Positions 1-7,461 are shown, counted from the stretch's first letter. The stretch is DNA of 26,815 nucleotides from Oscillospiraceae bacterium (GCA_017400025.1 JAFQAF010000144.1:1-26815); one strand, 5' to 3'. Notes: generated by a model from the letters alone, not told the origin. Translations and numbers: made by a program.

Positions 1-401
1 AGTGGTGCACCAAAACTTAAAGCTGTTTTCCATATAAAATGGTTAAGAGGGACTTTGAAAAAACGCAACAAGTAGCTGTAAAAAAGAAAAGTAAAAGAAA
101 TGATTATACAAATAAAAAATGGTTTTCTGAAATTTTCTTTATATGTAAGAAGAAGCAGTCTGTAGAAATATTTTGGCGGTATATATATTTCAGCGTTGTC
201 GGATATTTCATCACTGAGCAAATAATCCACAGACACACCAAATATTTCCGCCAGCAGTTTCAGATTTTTTATATCCGGTACAGATGTGTCCAGCTCCCAT
301 TTTGATATGGTCTGGCGGCGCAGGCCCAGCTGATTGGCTACATCTTCCTGAGACATTCCGTTTTTCTTTCTCAAACTGTAAATTATTTCGCATAAAGTCA
401 T
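1..401 (-). CDS. XRE-family HTH transcriptional regulator with membrane segment (partial, 3' end off window)
   Basis: Reading leftward from the ATG at 401, the frame stays open for 133 codons to the window edge, so the C-terminus is missing. Residues 5-62 form an XRE/Cro-type helix-turn-helix: SQEDVANQLGLRRQTISKWE is the recognition region, followed by PDIKNLKLLAEIFGVSVDYL. Residues about 95-112 (FFICIIISFTFLFYSYLL) are a hydrophobic stretch that could cross the membrane, with basic residues on both sides. This N-terminal HTH plus C-terminal membrane part is common in Firmicute membrane-tethered regulators. The ribosome binding site is weak. It is transcribed away from argS, and its target is unknown. 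An in-frame alternative start is not obvious. Confidence is high for the HTH and moderate for the membrane segment. Confidence 0.85.
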   Translation of the reverse strand, partial: MTLCEIIYSLRKKNGMSQEDVANQLGLRRQTISKWELDTSVPDIKNLKLLAEIFGVSVDYLLSDEISDNAEIYIPPKYFYRLLLLTYKENFRKPFFICIIISFTFLFYSYLLRFFKVPLNHFIWKTALSFGAP

Positions 402-427
402 AATAGCCTATGTTATTGTGTGATTTT

Positions 428-455
428 ATTTTAACACAGATTTAAAAACTGTCCA
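428..455 (-). promoter_or_regulatory. Probable sigma-A promoter of the HTH regulator
   Basis: On the minus strand TGGACA (450-455), a 16-base spacer and TAAAAT (428-433) lie 27 bases upstream of the regulator start. The match is reasonable but not strict. Confidence 0.35.
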
Positions 456-497
456 TAATGCAGGCCGTTGCAATATGTCAACGTGCCGTTGCACATT

Positions 498-535
498 AAA
501 AATACCTGCTGTTTCACAGAAAAGCAGGTATTTTT
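498..535 (-). terminator. Rho-independent terminator of the argS operon
   Basis: A perfect 13-bp stem (498-510 with 523-535) encloses a 12-base loop. On the minus strand the stem ends in a T run, just past the argS stop codon. The A/T-flanked stem could in principle work in both directions. Confidence 0.85.
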
Positions 536-542
536 ATATTCA

Positions 543-2297
543 TTACATCTGTTCAGGGATTGTGATGTTCATAATCTTCAGGCAGTTTGCAATGGCGTAT
601 CTTGTTGCCACGCACAGTGCCAGTCTTGCCTTGGACAGTGCTTCGTCTTCGCCTTTAACGCGGCAGGCGTTGTAGAAGCGGTGGAACTGTGTAGCCAGTG
701 TAATGGAGTATTTTGTGATTTTGGATGGGTCGTATGCTTTGCCGGCTGCAATGATTTCACCAGGCATATAGGACAGTGTGCGGATAAGTTCGATTTCTGC
801 AGGGTCTGCCAGCAGTGTCAGGTCTGCGTTTTCAATGCCGTCAGCTGTCAGGTTTTCTCTTTCCAGCTGGCGCAGGATGCTGCAGATTCTTGCGTGTGCA
901 TACTGTACATAGTAAACAGGGTTTTCGCTGTTTTCCTGGATAGCCAGGTCAAGGTCAAAAATCAGATGTGTGTTAGGTTCTCTTGTGTTGAAGAAGAATC
1001 TTGCTGCATCGATTGGAATTTCGTCCAGCAGGTCTACCAACTGGATAGCCTTGCCTGTACGTTTGCTCATTCTGATTTCTGTTTTCTTTGGTTTGCCGCT
1101 TTCGTCCAGGATAACGTTGCCGTTTTCGTCCTTTGCATCACCGATAAGCTTTACCAGCTGCATCAGCACAACGTCCAGCTTGTTGCCGTCCAGACCCAGT
1201 GCGTTCATGGCTGTTTTCATTCTTGCCACGTGGCCGTGGTGGTCTGCACCCCATACGTTGATGGCTCTGTCAAAGGAACGTGTAACAAATTTGTCATAGT
1301 GGTATGCAATGTCAGCAGCAAAGTATGTGGAGATGCCGTTTGCTCTTACCAGAACTTCGTCCTTTTCTTCGCCCAGGGCTGTGCCTTTGTACCACAGTGC
1401 GCCGTCTTTTTCGTATGTGTAGCCGTTTTCTGTCAGAATAGCGATGGCTTTTTCAACGTCGCCTCTGTCGCGCATTGCCTGTTCAGAGAACCATACATCA
1501 TATTTGATGCGGTATTTTTCCAGATGTGCCTTCATATCAGCCACGTTTCTTGGCAGTGCATATTCAACCAGAGCCTGTTTTCTTTCTTCCAGTGGCTTGT
1601 TCACATAGGAATCGCCGTGGATAGCCTGGAATTCCTTTGCTCTTGCAATGATGTCTGCACCCTGGTAGAAGCTTTCGTCAAAAGGATAGCTTTCGTCAAA
1701 CAGCTGCATATATCTGCCTTCCAGTGACATACCGAATTTTTCAATCTGGTTGCCGGCGTCATTGATAAGGAACTCCCTTGTCACGTTGTGGCCGGACCAT
1801 GCCAGACATTCAGCCAGAATGTCTCCCAGAGCGCCGCCACGGGCGTTGCCCAGGTGCATAGGGCCTGTAGGGTTTGCGGAAACAAATTCCACGTTGTATT
1901 TTTTGCCCATGCCGTAGTCTGTTCTGCCGTAGTCATCGCCGTTTTCCAGCACAGCCTTAACCACTGTTTCAAAGTAGGAGTGGTTGAGGAAGAAGTTGAT
2001 AAAGCCAGGGCCTGCCAGCTCTGCTCTGTCAAAGAATGTGCCCTCAAATTCAGCATATTTCAGAATAGCTGTTGCAATTGCCCTTGGATTGGATTTGAAG
2101 TTCTTTGCATTTACCATAGCGGCATTTGTGGAAAAGTCGCCGTTGCGCAGGTCCTGTGGAATTTCAACCACAAAATCTCTCATAGCTTCAGGCTGTACAA
2201 GGTCGCCTGCTGCGATAGCTTTTTCAATAGCATTTTTAACCAGTGTTGATACCTGTTCCTTGGCCAGGTTCATACCGTCAAATTTTTCTAAACTCAC
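543..2297 (-). CDS. argS: Arginyl-tRNA synthetase
   Basis: Class I synthetase that attaches arginine to tRNA-Arg in the cytoplasm; 584 residues, normal family length. An N-terminal Arg-tRNA synthetase N domain (about 10-110) precedes the HIGH-like motif in ANPTGPMHLGNARGG (141-155). The KMSKS-like loop is RMSKRTG (409-415), and the C-terminal anticodon-binding (DALR) domain includes YYVQYAHARI. About 20 residues (GDAKDENGNVILDESGKP) sit just before the KMSKS loop, longer than in many homologues. The start is GTG at 2297, one base after the stop of the upstream DUF1934 gene, with AAGGAG (2308-2313) 10 bases upstream, so translation is probably coupled. A later in-frame ATG (residue 9) has no comparable site. 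It is the last gene of the ddl-murI-DUF1934-argS operon. Confidence 0.98.
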   Translation of the reverse strand: MSLEKFDGMNLAKEQVSTLVKNAIEKAIAAGDLVQPEAMRDFVVEIPQDLRNGDFSTNAAMVNAKNFKSNPRAIATAILKYAEFEGTFFDRAELAGPGFINFFLNHSYFETVVKAVLENGDDYGRTDYGMGKKYNVEFVSANPTGPMHLGNARGGALGDILAECLAWSGHNVTREFLINDAGNQIEKFGMSLEGRYMQLFDESYPFDESFYQGADIIARAKEFQAIHGDSYVNKPLEERKQALVEYALPRNVADMKAHLEKYRIKYDVWFSEQAMRDRGDVEKAIAILTENGYTYEKDGALWYKGTALGEEKDEVLVRANGISTYFAADIAYHYDKFVTRSFDRAINVWGADHHGHVARMKTAMNALGLDGNKLDVVLMQLVKLIGDAKDENGNVILDESGKPKKTEIRMSKRTGKAIQLVDLLDEIPIDAARFFFNTREPNTHLIFDLDLAIQENSENPVYYVQYAHARICSILRQLERENLTADGIENADLTLLADPAEIELIRTLSYMPGEIIAAGKAYDPSKITKYSITLATQFHRFYNACRVKGEDEALSKARLALCVATRYAIANCLKIMNITIPEQM

Positions 2298-2298
2298 T

Positions 2299-2724
2299 TT
2301 AATTTATCTCCTTAACTGTTACATTCACTTTATTGTCACTGATAAGCATACCTGAACTGTTCAGGCTGTATTCAAAGGTAAGGCTGCCGCCCTTCGGGTG
2401 CAGGTTGTTCACAATGTCTATTCCGTTTATATCCAGCATAATGGGGCCGGCCACGGTCTGGTAGTTGCACAGGTTCACAGCACCTTTTTCAATTATCAGT
2501 GTGCTGTTTGCCATATTGCCGAAACGTGTCATGGACACGCCTCCCTCCCACACCTTCAGTGTGGTGGTACAGCCGGCAAAGCCGGTGGCTTCGGTTTCCT
2601 TGTAGACGATGTACTGCTTGCCGTTCTTTTCATAGTAAGAGCCCACTGTTGTCAGGCTTACGGAATCAGTATCGTCCCCCATGGACATAAACCCGTCAAT
2701 TGTTATCAGATAGTTTTCTCTCAT
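2299..2724 (-). CDS. DUF1934 (YwiB-like) beta-barrel protein
   Basis: A 141-residue protein that resembles the DUF1934/YwiB family, small calycin-like beta-barrels of unknown function. The visible pattern is an N-terminal beta strand (MRENYLITIDGF), the YKETEATGFAGCTTTLKV segment, a glycine-rich centre and a C-terminal strand ending in VNVTVKEIN. There is no signal peptide or membrane segment. The family is often encoded beside argS, as ywiB is in Bacillus, and here it precedes argS by one base. The start is the ATG at 2724, with AAGGA just upstream and 2 bases after the murI stop. Function is not known; the operon suggests a housekeeping role near tRNA charging or the cell envelope. Confidence 0.85.
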   Translation of the reverse strand: MRENYLITIDGFMSMGDDTDSVSLTTVGSYYEKNGKQYIVYKETEATGFAGCTTTLKVWEGGVSMTRFGNMANSTLIIEKGAVNLCNYQTVAGPIMLDINGIDIVNNLHPKGGSLTFEYSLNSSGMLISDNKVNVTVKEIN

Positions 2725-2726
2725 TG

Positions 2727-3536
2727 TCAGTCCTTTATATCTTTCAGAATAGCTTTGGCGTCACTGCCGTCACCCAGGAAGATGTTTGCCACCCGGTCAA
2801 AGCTTTCCGGTTCGCTGGTAACATAGTATTCCACTCTGTCACGTGGGGCAGTTCTTTCCAGATTCAGTGTTTTCAGCACTTTCTTGACTTCCAGGGCTGT
2901 TTCATAGCCGGCGTCAATCAGTGTCACGTCATCGCCCATAATATTCTGGATGATTTTTGAAATAATAGGGAAGTGTGTGCAGCCCAGAATCAGTGTATCC
3001 ACACCGAAAGCCTTGATAGGTGCCAGGTATTCCCTGCACACGCTGTTTGTGATGAAGTTGTCTTCATCTATATAGCCGTCCTGCACCAGGGTAACCAGCT
3101 GTGGGGCACCCTGTGAAACAATTTCAATGTCCTTGTCAAACATTTTCAGGCGCTGTGCAAAGCTGCCGGATTTTATTGTGGCAGGTGTGGCGATAATGCC
3201 TATTCGCTTGTTTTTTGTTGCCTTTACGGCAGCGGAAATTGTAGGGGATATAACGTCTATGTACGGCACAGACAGATTTTTTATCTGGTTTGCCGGTACA
3301 TTGCTGGACACTGTGCCGCAGGCAACAACTATCAGCTTTACGTCCCTGCGCTGCAGGAAGTCCACGTCGTCATTGGTGTATTTCACAAGGGTTTCCTTTG
3401 TGTTCACGCCATATGGCATACGTTCTGTGTCCCCAAGGTAAATCATATTTTCGTTCGGCACCAGTTTCAGCAGTTCCTTTGCACAGGTCAGACCGCCTAC
3501 ACCGGAGTCAAATACGCCTATCGGTTTATCTCTCAT
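2727..3536 (-). CDS. murI: Glutamate racemase
   Basis: Converts L-glutamate to D-glutamate for peptidoglycan stem peptides; cytoplasmic. The 269 residues begin MRDKPIGVFDSGVGG, the family's N-terminal motif with catalytic Asp10. The two catalytic cysteines are C73 in VVACGTVSS and C186 in LILGCTHFP. Most racemases have ACNT around the first cysteine; here the Asn is Gly. The chosen start is the ATG at 3536 because the family motif begins there and GGAAGG lies 8 bases upstream. It overlaps the last 11 bases of ddl, which implies translational coupling. A longer frame from 3587 would run through ddl and lacks support. Pairing with ddl places two peptidoglycan precursor steps in one transcript. 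Confidence 0.96.
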   Translation of the reverse strand: MRDKPIGVFDSGVGGLTCAKELLKLVPNENMIYLGDTERMPYGVNTKETLVKYTNDDVDFLQRRDVKLIVVACGTVSSNVPANQIKNLSVPYIDVISPTISAAVKATKNKRIGIIATPATIKSGSFAQRLKMFDKDIEIVSQGAPQLVTLVQDGYIDEDNFITNSVCREYLAPIKAFGVDTLILGCTHFPIISKIIQNIMGDDVTLIDAGYETALEVKKVLKTLNLERTAPRDRVEYYVTSEPESFDRVANIFLGDGSDAKAILKDIKD

Positions 3537-4602
3537 CTTCTGCACCTTCCAGTCCCAGGCGGATAATGCCATCCACCAGCCGGGCATAGCTCATGCCTGT
3601 GTGCTGCATCAGCTGCGGGTACATGCTGATGTGTGTAAAGCCAGGCAGGGTGTTGATTTCGTTCAGCAGGATTGTGCCGTCCTGTTTAACAAAGAAGTCC
3701 ACACGGGACAGACCCTTGCAGTCCATCGCTGTAAAGGCTTTCTTTGCCAGTCTCTGGATTTCCTGTCTTGTTTCTACAGGCAGGTTGGCAGGGATATATG
3801 TCCTGCTGGTGCCGTTTTTGTATTTGTCATCATAGTCATAGAATGTGGCGCTTGCGCCTATTTCGCCCACTTCGCTGGCGATAAGGTCAGGGCAGTTGCC
3901 GTATACAGCACATTCCACTTCCTGGCCGGCAACAAATTCTTCAAAGATAACCTTGTTGTCGTGGGCAAGGGCGGTGTGTATTGCGTTTTTCAGTTCCTCC
4001 CTGTTTTCAGCTCTGGAAACACCTACGGAAGAGCCGCTGTTTGCAGGCTTTACAAATATAGGCCAGCCCAGCTGTTTTTCCATTCTGTCTGCAATTTCAT
4101 CAAAGTTTTCCAGTTCCCAGTCCATCATGAAATCCCATTTGCAGTGTGGGATGCCCCGGCGGTCAAAGGCCATGTTTGCGTGTACTTTGTCCATGCACAG
4201 TGCGCTGGCCAGCACGCCGCAGCCGCAGTATGGGATGCCGCTCATTTCAAGAAGGCCCTGCAGAGTGCCGTCCTCGCCGTTTCTGCCGTGAAGCACAGGC
4301 AGCACCACGTCAATTTTTTCTATTCTGATTTTGTCTCCGTCCATTTTGATAAGGCCTTTTGTTGTTCTGTCCGGGCTTATCATACATGGCACATTGTCCG
4401 GATGTTCATGCCATCTGTCGTTTATGATTTCATCGGTTGAACCCGGGAAAAACAGCCAGCGTCCCTTTTTTGTGATACCTACCTTAACTACATCGTATTT
4501 GTCAGTGGGGATATTGTCGATAACGCTTTTTGTGCTCATCAGGCTTACTTCGTGTTCGTTGGATACACCGCCGAAAATCACGCAGACTTTAGTTTTTGCC
4601 AT
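3526..4602 (-). CDS. ddl: D-alanine--D-alanine ligase
   Basis: ATP-grasp ligase that joins two D-alanines for peptidoglycan precursors; 358 residues, the usual length. Visible signatures are VIFGGVSNEHEVSLMS at the N-terminus, HGRNGEDGTLQGLLE, the ATP-grasp KPANSGSSVGVSRA, EEFVAGQEVECAV, the omega loop with FYDYDDKY, and LLNEINTLPGFTHISMYP carrying the metal-binding Glu/Asn. The FYDYxxKY loop argues for normal D-Ala-D-Ala specificity and against a Van-type D-Lac or D-Ser ligase. The start is the ATG at 4602 with GGAGG 5 bases upstream; an upstream in-frame ATG at 4635 would add 11 unsupported residues. It is the first gene of the operon, and its 3' end overlaps murI. Confidence 0.97.
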   Translation of the reverse strand: MAKTKVCVIFGGVSNEHEVSLMSTKSVIDNIPTDKYDVVKVGITKKGRWLFFPGSTDEIINDRWHEHPDNVPCMISPDRTTKGLIKMDGDKIRIEKIDVVLPVLHGRNGEDGTLQGLLEMSGIPYCGCGVLASALCMDKVHANMAFDRRGIPHCKWDFMMDWELENFDEIADRMEKQLGWPIFVKPANSGSSVGVSRAENREELKNAIHTALAHDNKVIFEEFVAGQEVECAVYGNCPDLIASEVGEIGASATFYDYDDKYKNGTSRTYIPANLPVETRQEIQRLAKKAFTAMDCKGLSRVDFFVKQDGTILLNEINTLPGFTHISMYPQLMQHTGMSYARLVDGIIRLGLEGAEDER

Positions 4603-4658
4603 AGTAACCTCCATCTTTATATAAAAACTATTCATTTATTATTGTATGTTTTAACCTA

Positions 4659-4687
4659 TTAATATATATTACCACACCGGCGGTCAA
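4659..4687 (-). promoter_or_regulatory. Sigma-A promoter of ddl-murI-DUF1934-argS
   Basis: On the minus strand TTGACC (4682-4687), a 17-base spacer and TATTAA (4659-4664) lie about 57 bases before the ddl start. No other good promoter was seen upstream of the four genes, so they probably form one transcript. Confidence 0.65.
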
Positions 4688-4743
4688 AAATAAATAGCAA
4701 AATTGTTTTTGTGAAGATTATAGGAAAAATCACAATATTTCTT

Positions 4744-4772
4744 TTGACTTTTATTGCCCTGTAGTGTAAAAT
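4744..4772 (+). promoter_or_regulatory. Sigma-A promoter P1 of rpmG-secE-nusG cluster
   Basis: TTGACT (4744-4749), a 17-base spacer and TAAAAT (4767-4772). It is the distal member of a tandem pair in front of rpmG. Confidence 0.6.
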
Positions 4773-4858
4773 ATATAAGGTTAAGTCCAAAAAAGAATAA
4801 CTTTGATATGCCTATATAAACCATCCATGGTAAAAAAGTTGCAAAGTGCAAAAATTTG

Positions 4859-4887
4859 TTGACTTTACCGGTTTTGTATGGTATATT
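4859..4887 (+). promoter_or_regulatory. Sigma-A promoter P2 of rpmG-secE-nusG cluster
   Basis: TTGACT (4859-4864), a 17-base spacer and TATATT (4882-4887). Transcription would start near 4894 and leave a leader of about 80 bases before rpmG. Confidence 0.7.
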
Positions 4888-4959
4888 TATATCACCTCTT
4901 TTGTAGGTCTATTTTTTATGCAATAAATTTTTGCAGCCAAAAGAGGGAGGCTAACTTTA

Positions 4960-4977
4960 ATGGAGGTGCCGATATGA
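4960..4977 (+). other. Possible 5-codon leader reading frame overlapping rpmG start
   Basis: AGGGAGG (4945-4951) is followed 8 bases later by ATG GAG GTG CCG ATA TGA. Its stop TGA overlaps the rpmG ATG (ATGA). The rpmG Shine-Dalgarno GGAGG lies inside this frame, so a ribosome here would occlude or feed rpmG initiation. It may be coincidental. Confidence 0.3.
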
Positions 4978-5123
4978 GAGTTAGAATTACACTTGCATGT
5001 ACAGAATGCAAACAGCGCAATTATGACACAAAGAAAAACAAGAAAAATACTCCTGACAGAGTAGAACTCAAAAAGTATTGTCGTTTTTGCAAAAAACACA
5101 CTCTTCACAGAGAAACTAAATAA
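4974..5123 (+). CDS. rpmG: Ribosomal protein L33 (bL33)
   Basis: A 49-residue large-subunit protein. It contains two CxxC pairs (CTEC at residues 9-12 and CRFC at 36-39), making it the zinc-binding C+ form of L33. The start [12 protein letters not shown] is the family's normal N-terminus, with GGAGG (4962-4966) 7 bases upstream. A frame open from 4878 lacks homology before this Met. It leads the rpmG-secE-nusG-rplK-rplA transcript; a 15-base gap separates it from secE. This order is standard in Firmicutes. Confidence 0.96.
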   Translation: MRVRITLACTECKQRNYDTKKNKKNTPDRVELKKYCRFCKKHTLHRETK

Positions 5124-5138
5124 TTAAGAGGTAAACAA

Positions 5139-5357
5139 ATGGCAGAAAAGAAAGAAAAAGTTGGCTTTTTTGCATCAATCAAAAAATATTTCAGAGAAGT
5201 AAAATCTGAAATGAAAAAGATTGTATGGCCAACTAAAAGCCAGGTAGTGAACAATACTCTTATTGTTATCGCTGTATCTCTCGTTGCAGCAGTGTTAATC
5301 TTCGGTCTGGACACAGTATTTGGTCTGGTGCTGAAACTGATTTACAAAAACGTATAA
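5139..5357 (+). CDS. secE: Preprotein translocase subunit SecE
   Basis: A 72-residue single-span membrane protein that clamps SecY in the Sec translocon. A charged amphipathic N-terminal part contains the conserved FREVKSEMKKIVWPT (residues 19-33), followed by one transmembrane helix at about 40-65 (TLIVIAVSLVAAVLIFGLD). The length is typical of Gram-positive SecE. An AGAGG ribosome binding site lies about 9 bases upstream of the ATG. It sits between rpmG and nusG in the conserved order. Confidence 0.96.
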   Translation: MAEKKEKVGFFASIKKYFREVKSEMKKIVWPTKSQVVNNTLIVIAVSLVAAVLIFGLDTVFGLVLKLIYKNV

Positions 5358-5378
5358 TTCCAAAAGCGAGGTGTAGAT

Positions 5379-5897
5379 ATGAGCGAGGCAAAATGGTATG
5401 TAGTACACACATATTCAGGCTATGAAAACAAGGTAGCTTCAAGCCTTGAAGCAGTTATCGAAAACCGCAAACTGCGCGATATGATCCAGGATGTAAAAGT
5501 TCCTGTGGAAACAGTTGTGGAAATCAAAGACGGCAAACAGAAAGAAAAAGAAAATATTCTTTATCCTTCCTATGTGTTCGTTAAAATGATTCTTACAGAC
5601 GAAACATGGTATATCGTGCGCAACACCCGCGGCGTTACAGGCTTTGTTGGCGCATCCAGCCAGAAGCCAAGCCCACTGTCCCAGAAGGAAGTGGACGCAA
5701 TGGGCGTTGAAACAAGAAGCCAGACAATAGACTTTGCAGTTGGCGACAGCGTGGAAATTGCAGACGGTCCGCTGGCAGGCTTTATCGGTGAGGTTGTGGA
5801 AATCGACACCGATGCAATGAAAGTGAAAGTAAACGTTTCAATGTTCGGCAGAGAAACACTTTCAGAACTCGACCTGTTACAGGTCAAACCAATTTAA
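5379..5897 (+). CDS. nusG: Transcription termination/antitermination protein NusG
   Basis: A 172-residue transcription elongation factor that binds RNA polymerase and can contact Rho or the ribosome. The N-terminal NGN domain begins AKWYVVHTYSGYENKVA and includes YPSYVFVKM and WYIVRNTRGVTGFVG. The C-terminal KOW domain (about 120-170) contains VGDSVEIADGPLAGFIGEV. GAGG lies upstream of the ATG, after a 21-base gap from secE. A spacer of about 110 bases with a putative L1-binding structure separates it from rplK. Confidence 0.97.
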   Translation: MSEAKWYVVHTYSGYENKVASSLEAVIENRKLRDMIQDVKVPVETVVEIKDGKQKEKENILYPSYVFVKMILTDETWYIVRNTRGVTGFVGASSQKPSPLSQKEVDAMGVETRSQTIDFAVGDSVEIADGPLAGFIGEVVEIDTDAMKVKVNVSMFGRETLSELDLLQVKPI

Positions 5898-5947
5898 CAA
5901 ACGGTAAGAGTCACACAGAGTGATTTTTATAGGGCACTGCGGTGTCC

Positions 5948-5987
5948 GTGGGAGGACGGGAAAAGGTCCTGTCCGATAGCTTACCAC
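5948..5987 (+). promoter_or_regulatory. Putative ribosomal protein L1 binding site (rRNA mimic) before rplK
   Basis: GTGGGAGG (5948-5955) and TTACCAC (5981-5987) flank an internal AGGAC/GTCCT hairpin. The paired GUGGGAGG...UACCAC strands resemble the L1-binding region of 23S rRNA. L1 is known to repress its own operon by binding such an mRNA mimic. The rplK ribosome binding site follows by 7 bases. Confidence 0.6.
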
Positions 5988-6007
5988 ATCATACGGAGGT
6001 ATTTAAA

Positions 6008-6433
6008 ATGGCTCAGAAAGTAACTGGATATATCAAGCTCCAGATCCCAGCTGGTAAGGCAACTCCAGCACCACCTGTTGGTCCAGCTCTTGGTCAGCAC
6101 GGCGTTAACATCATGTCTTTCACAAAAGAATTCAATGAAAGAACACAGAAAGATATCGGTTATATCATTCCTGTAGTAATTACAGTTTATGCAGACCGTA
6201 CATTTAGCTTCATTACAAAAACACCACCAGCACCAGTTCTCATCAAAAAAGAACTCGGCCTTGAATCTGCTTCAGGCGTGCCAAACAAAACAAAAGTTGG
6301 CCAGCTGACAAAAGAACAGGTTCGCAAAATTGCTGAAATCAAAATGCCTGACCTGAACGCTGCAAACATCGAAACAGCTATGAGCATGATCGCTGGTACA
6401 GCACGCAGCATGGGCGTTACAGTAGAAGAATAA
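6008..6433 (+). CDS. rplK: Ribosomal protein L11 (uL11)
   Basis: A 141-residue protein of the GTPase-associated centre of the 50S subunit. It begins [16 protein letters not shown] and has the proline-rich [17 protein letters not shown] and [19 protein letters not shown] segments typical of L11, plus the C-terminal rRNA-binding [14 protein letters not shown]. The start is the ATG at 6008, with GGAGG 8 bases upstream; the frame open from 5942 upstream of it is leader sequence. It is co-transcribed with rplA and probably controlled by L1. Confidence 0.98.
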   Translation: MAQKVTGYIKLQIPAGKATPAPPVGPALGQHGVNIMSFTKEFNERTQKDIGYIIPVVITVYADRTFSFITKTPPAPVLIKKELGLESASGVPNKTKVGQLTKEQVRKIAEIKMPDLNAANIETAMSMIAGTARSMGVTVEE

Positions 6434-6459
6434 TTTGTAGTTTTGCACTACTCACACAA

Positions 6460-6485
6460 GTGGGAGGAATATTCCGTTTAACCAC
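6460..6485 (+). promoter_or_regulatory. Second putative L1 binding site (rRNA mimic) before rplA
   Basis: GTGGGAGG (6460-6467) pairs in concept with TTTAACCAC (6477-6485) around GGAATATTCC. The element repeats the GTGGGAGG...ACCAC pattern found before rplK in a shorter form, and it abuts the rplA ribosome binding site AGGAGG. Confidence 0.6.
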
Positions 6486-6497
6486 AGGAGGATAATA

Positions 6498-7193
6498 ATG
6501 AAACACGGTAAAAAATATATAGAAAGCAAAAAGCTTGTTGATAAAACAAAGCTTTACGACCTTGCAGAAGGTTGCGAACTTTGCATTGGCACAGCTAAAG
6601 CAAAATTCGACGAAACAGTAGAACTTCACGTTCGTCTGGGCGTTGACAGCCGTCACGCAGACCAGCAGGTTCGTGGTGCAGTTGTTCTGCCACACGGTAC
6701 AGGTAAAAACGTTAAAGTTCTGGTAATCGCAAAAGGCGACAAAGAAAAAGATGCTCTGGAAGCAGGCGCAGACCTGGTAGGTGCAGAAGAAATGGTAGCA
6801 AGAATCCAGAACGAAGGTTTCATGGATTTCGACGTTCTCATCACAACACCTGATATGATGGGGCTTGTTGGCCGTCTGGGTAGAGTTCTTGGTCCTCGTG
6901 GCCTTATGCCAAACCCAAAAGCCGGCACTGTTACACCAAACATTGCTCAGGCTGTTAAAGATGCTAAAGCAGGTAAAATCGAATACCGTCTGGACAAAGC
7001 AAACATCACCCACGTTCCAGTAGGTAAAGCTTCCTTCGGCGTAGAAAAACTGTCTGAAAACATCACAACAGTTATGGACGCAGTTGTAAAAGCAAAACCA
7101 GCAGCAGCTAAAGGTCAGTACATCCGTTCAGTATCCATCGCTACAACAATGGGTCCTGGCGTAAAACTGAACAACGCAAAATTCGGTGCTTAA
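6498..7193 (+). CDS. rplA: Ribosomal protein L1 (uL1)
   Basis: A 231-residue protein of the 50S L1 stalk, which moves deacylated tRNA out of the E site and also acts as translational repressor of its operon. Signatures include [26 protein letters not shown], the [20 protein letters not shown] core motif and [14 protein letters not shown]. An AGGAGG site lies 6-8 bases before the ATG. Length and start match the family. The sequence from its stop to the rplJ promoter shows no convincing terminator, so some read-through into the rplJL leader is possible. Confidence 0.98.
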   Translation: MKHGKKYIESKKLVDKTKLYDLAEGCELCIGTAKAKFDETVELHVRLGVDSRHADQQVRGAVVLPHGTGKNVKVLVIAKGDKEKDALEAGADLVGAEEMVARIQNEGFMDFDVLITTPDMMGLVGRLGRVLGPRGLMPNPKAGTVTPNIAQAVKDAKAGKIEYRLDKANITHVPVGKASFGVEKLSENITTVMDAVVKAKPAAAKGQYIRSVSIATTMGPGVKLNNAKFGA

Positions 7194-7222
7194 TTAATTT
7201 CTGGCTCCGGTCAATTTTACAG

Positions 7223-7251
7223 TTGACAAATCACTTACAATAGTATATAAT
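7223..7251 (+). promoter_or_regulatory. Consensus sigma-A promoter of rplJ-rplL
   Basis: TTGACA (7223-7228), a 17-base spacer and TATAAT (7246-7251): a full consensus promoter. Transcription should start near 7258 at the beginning of the L10 leader. Confidence 0.9.
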
Positions 7252-7257
7252 AATAAA

Positions 7258-7380
7258 GCTGTTTTAAGACAGCAGGTGCATATGCATAAAGGGCACACCC
7301 CGCCTGCCGAGAACGGAGCTATAAATAGTTAGTATTTACAGGCTTGTTTTCGGTGTGCGGAAACAAGCCTTTTGTGTTTT
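7258..7380 (+). ncRNA. Ribosomal protein L10 leader (rplJ-rplL autoregulatory RNA)
   Basis: The 5' untranslated RNA before rplJ contains CAGGTGCATATGCAT followed by CGCCTGCCGAGAACGGAGC. The CAGGUG...CCUGCCGAG pairing pattern is characteristic of the L10 leader family, which is bound by the L10(L12)4 complex. It ends in an intrinsic terminator (7340-7380). Excess L10-L12 would favour termination and lower rplJL expression; this mechanism is known for the family and inferred here. Confidence 0.85.
7340..7380 (+). terminator. Attenuator terminator of the L10 leader
   Basis: A perfect 10-bp stem AGGCTTGTTT / AAACAAGCCT (7340-7349 with 7361-7370) has an 11-base loop and is followed by TTTGTGTTTT. 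It lies upstream of rplJ, inside the leader, as expected for attenuation. Confidence 0.85.
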
Positions 7381-7461
7381 GCAAACAGAAACTTACAACC
7401 TCTTTTTTCACAGAAGAAAAAGGTATTATGTTTTAAAAATAATCAAGGAGAGGTGACAACA

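Larger units (their letters stand above)
4603..4973. other. Divergent regulatory region between ddl and rpmG
   Basis: This 371-base AT-rich intergenic stretch has no protein-coding gene of normal size. It holds one leftward promoter for ddl and two tandem rightward promoters for rpmG-secE-nusG, plus a 5-codon reading frame before rpmG. No tRNA gene is present, although tRNA-Trp often lies before secE in bacteria. Confidence 0.8.

Noticed and set aside
211..393. 60-residue leftward frame starting at 393
   Set aside because: It overlaps the HTH regulator in a different frame; the HTH homology is in the frame starting at 401.
468..1727. Long cysteine- and phenylalanine-rich frame opposite argS
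   Set aside because: It is fully antisense to a clear argS, has a composition typical of reverse-complement codon bias and has no ribosome binding site.
7372..7461. ATG start for rplJ at 7372
   Set aside because: It lies within the T tract of the attenuator; the TTG at 7462 has the ribosome binding site and the family N-terminus.
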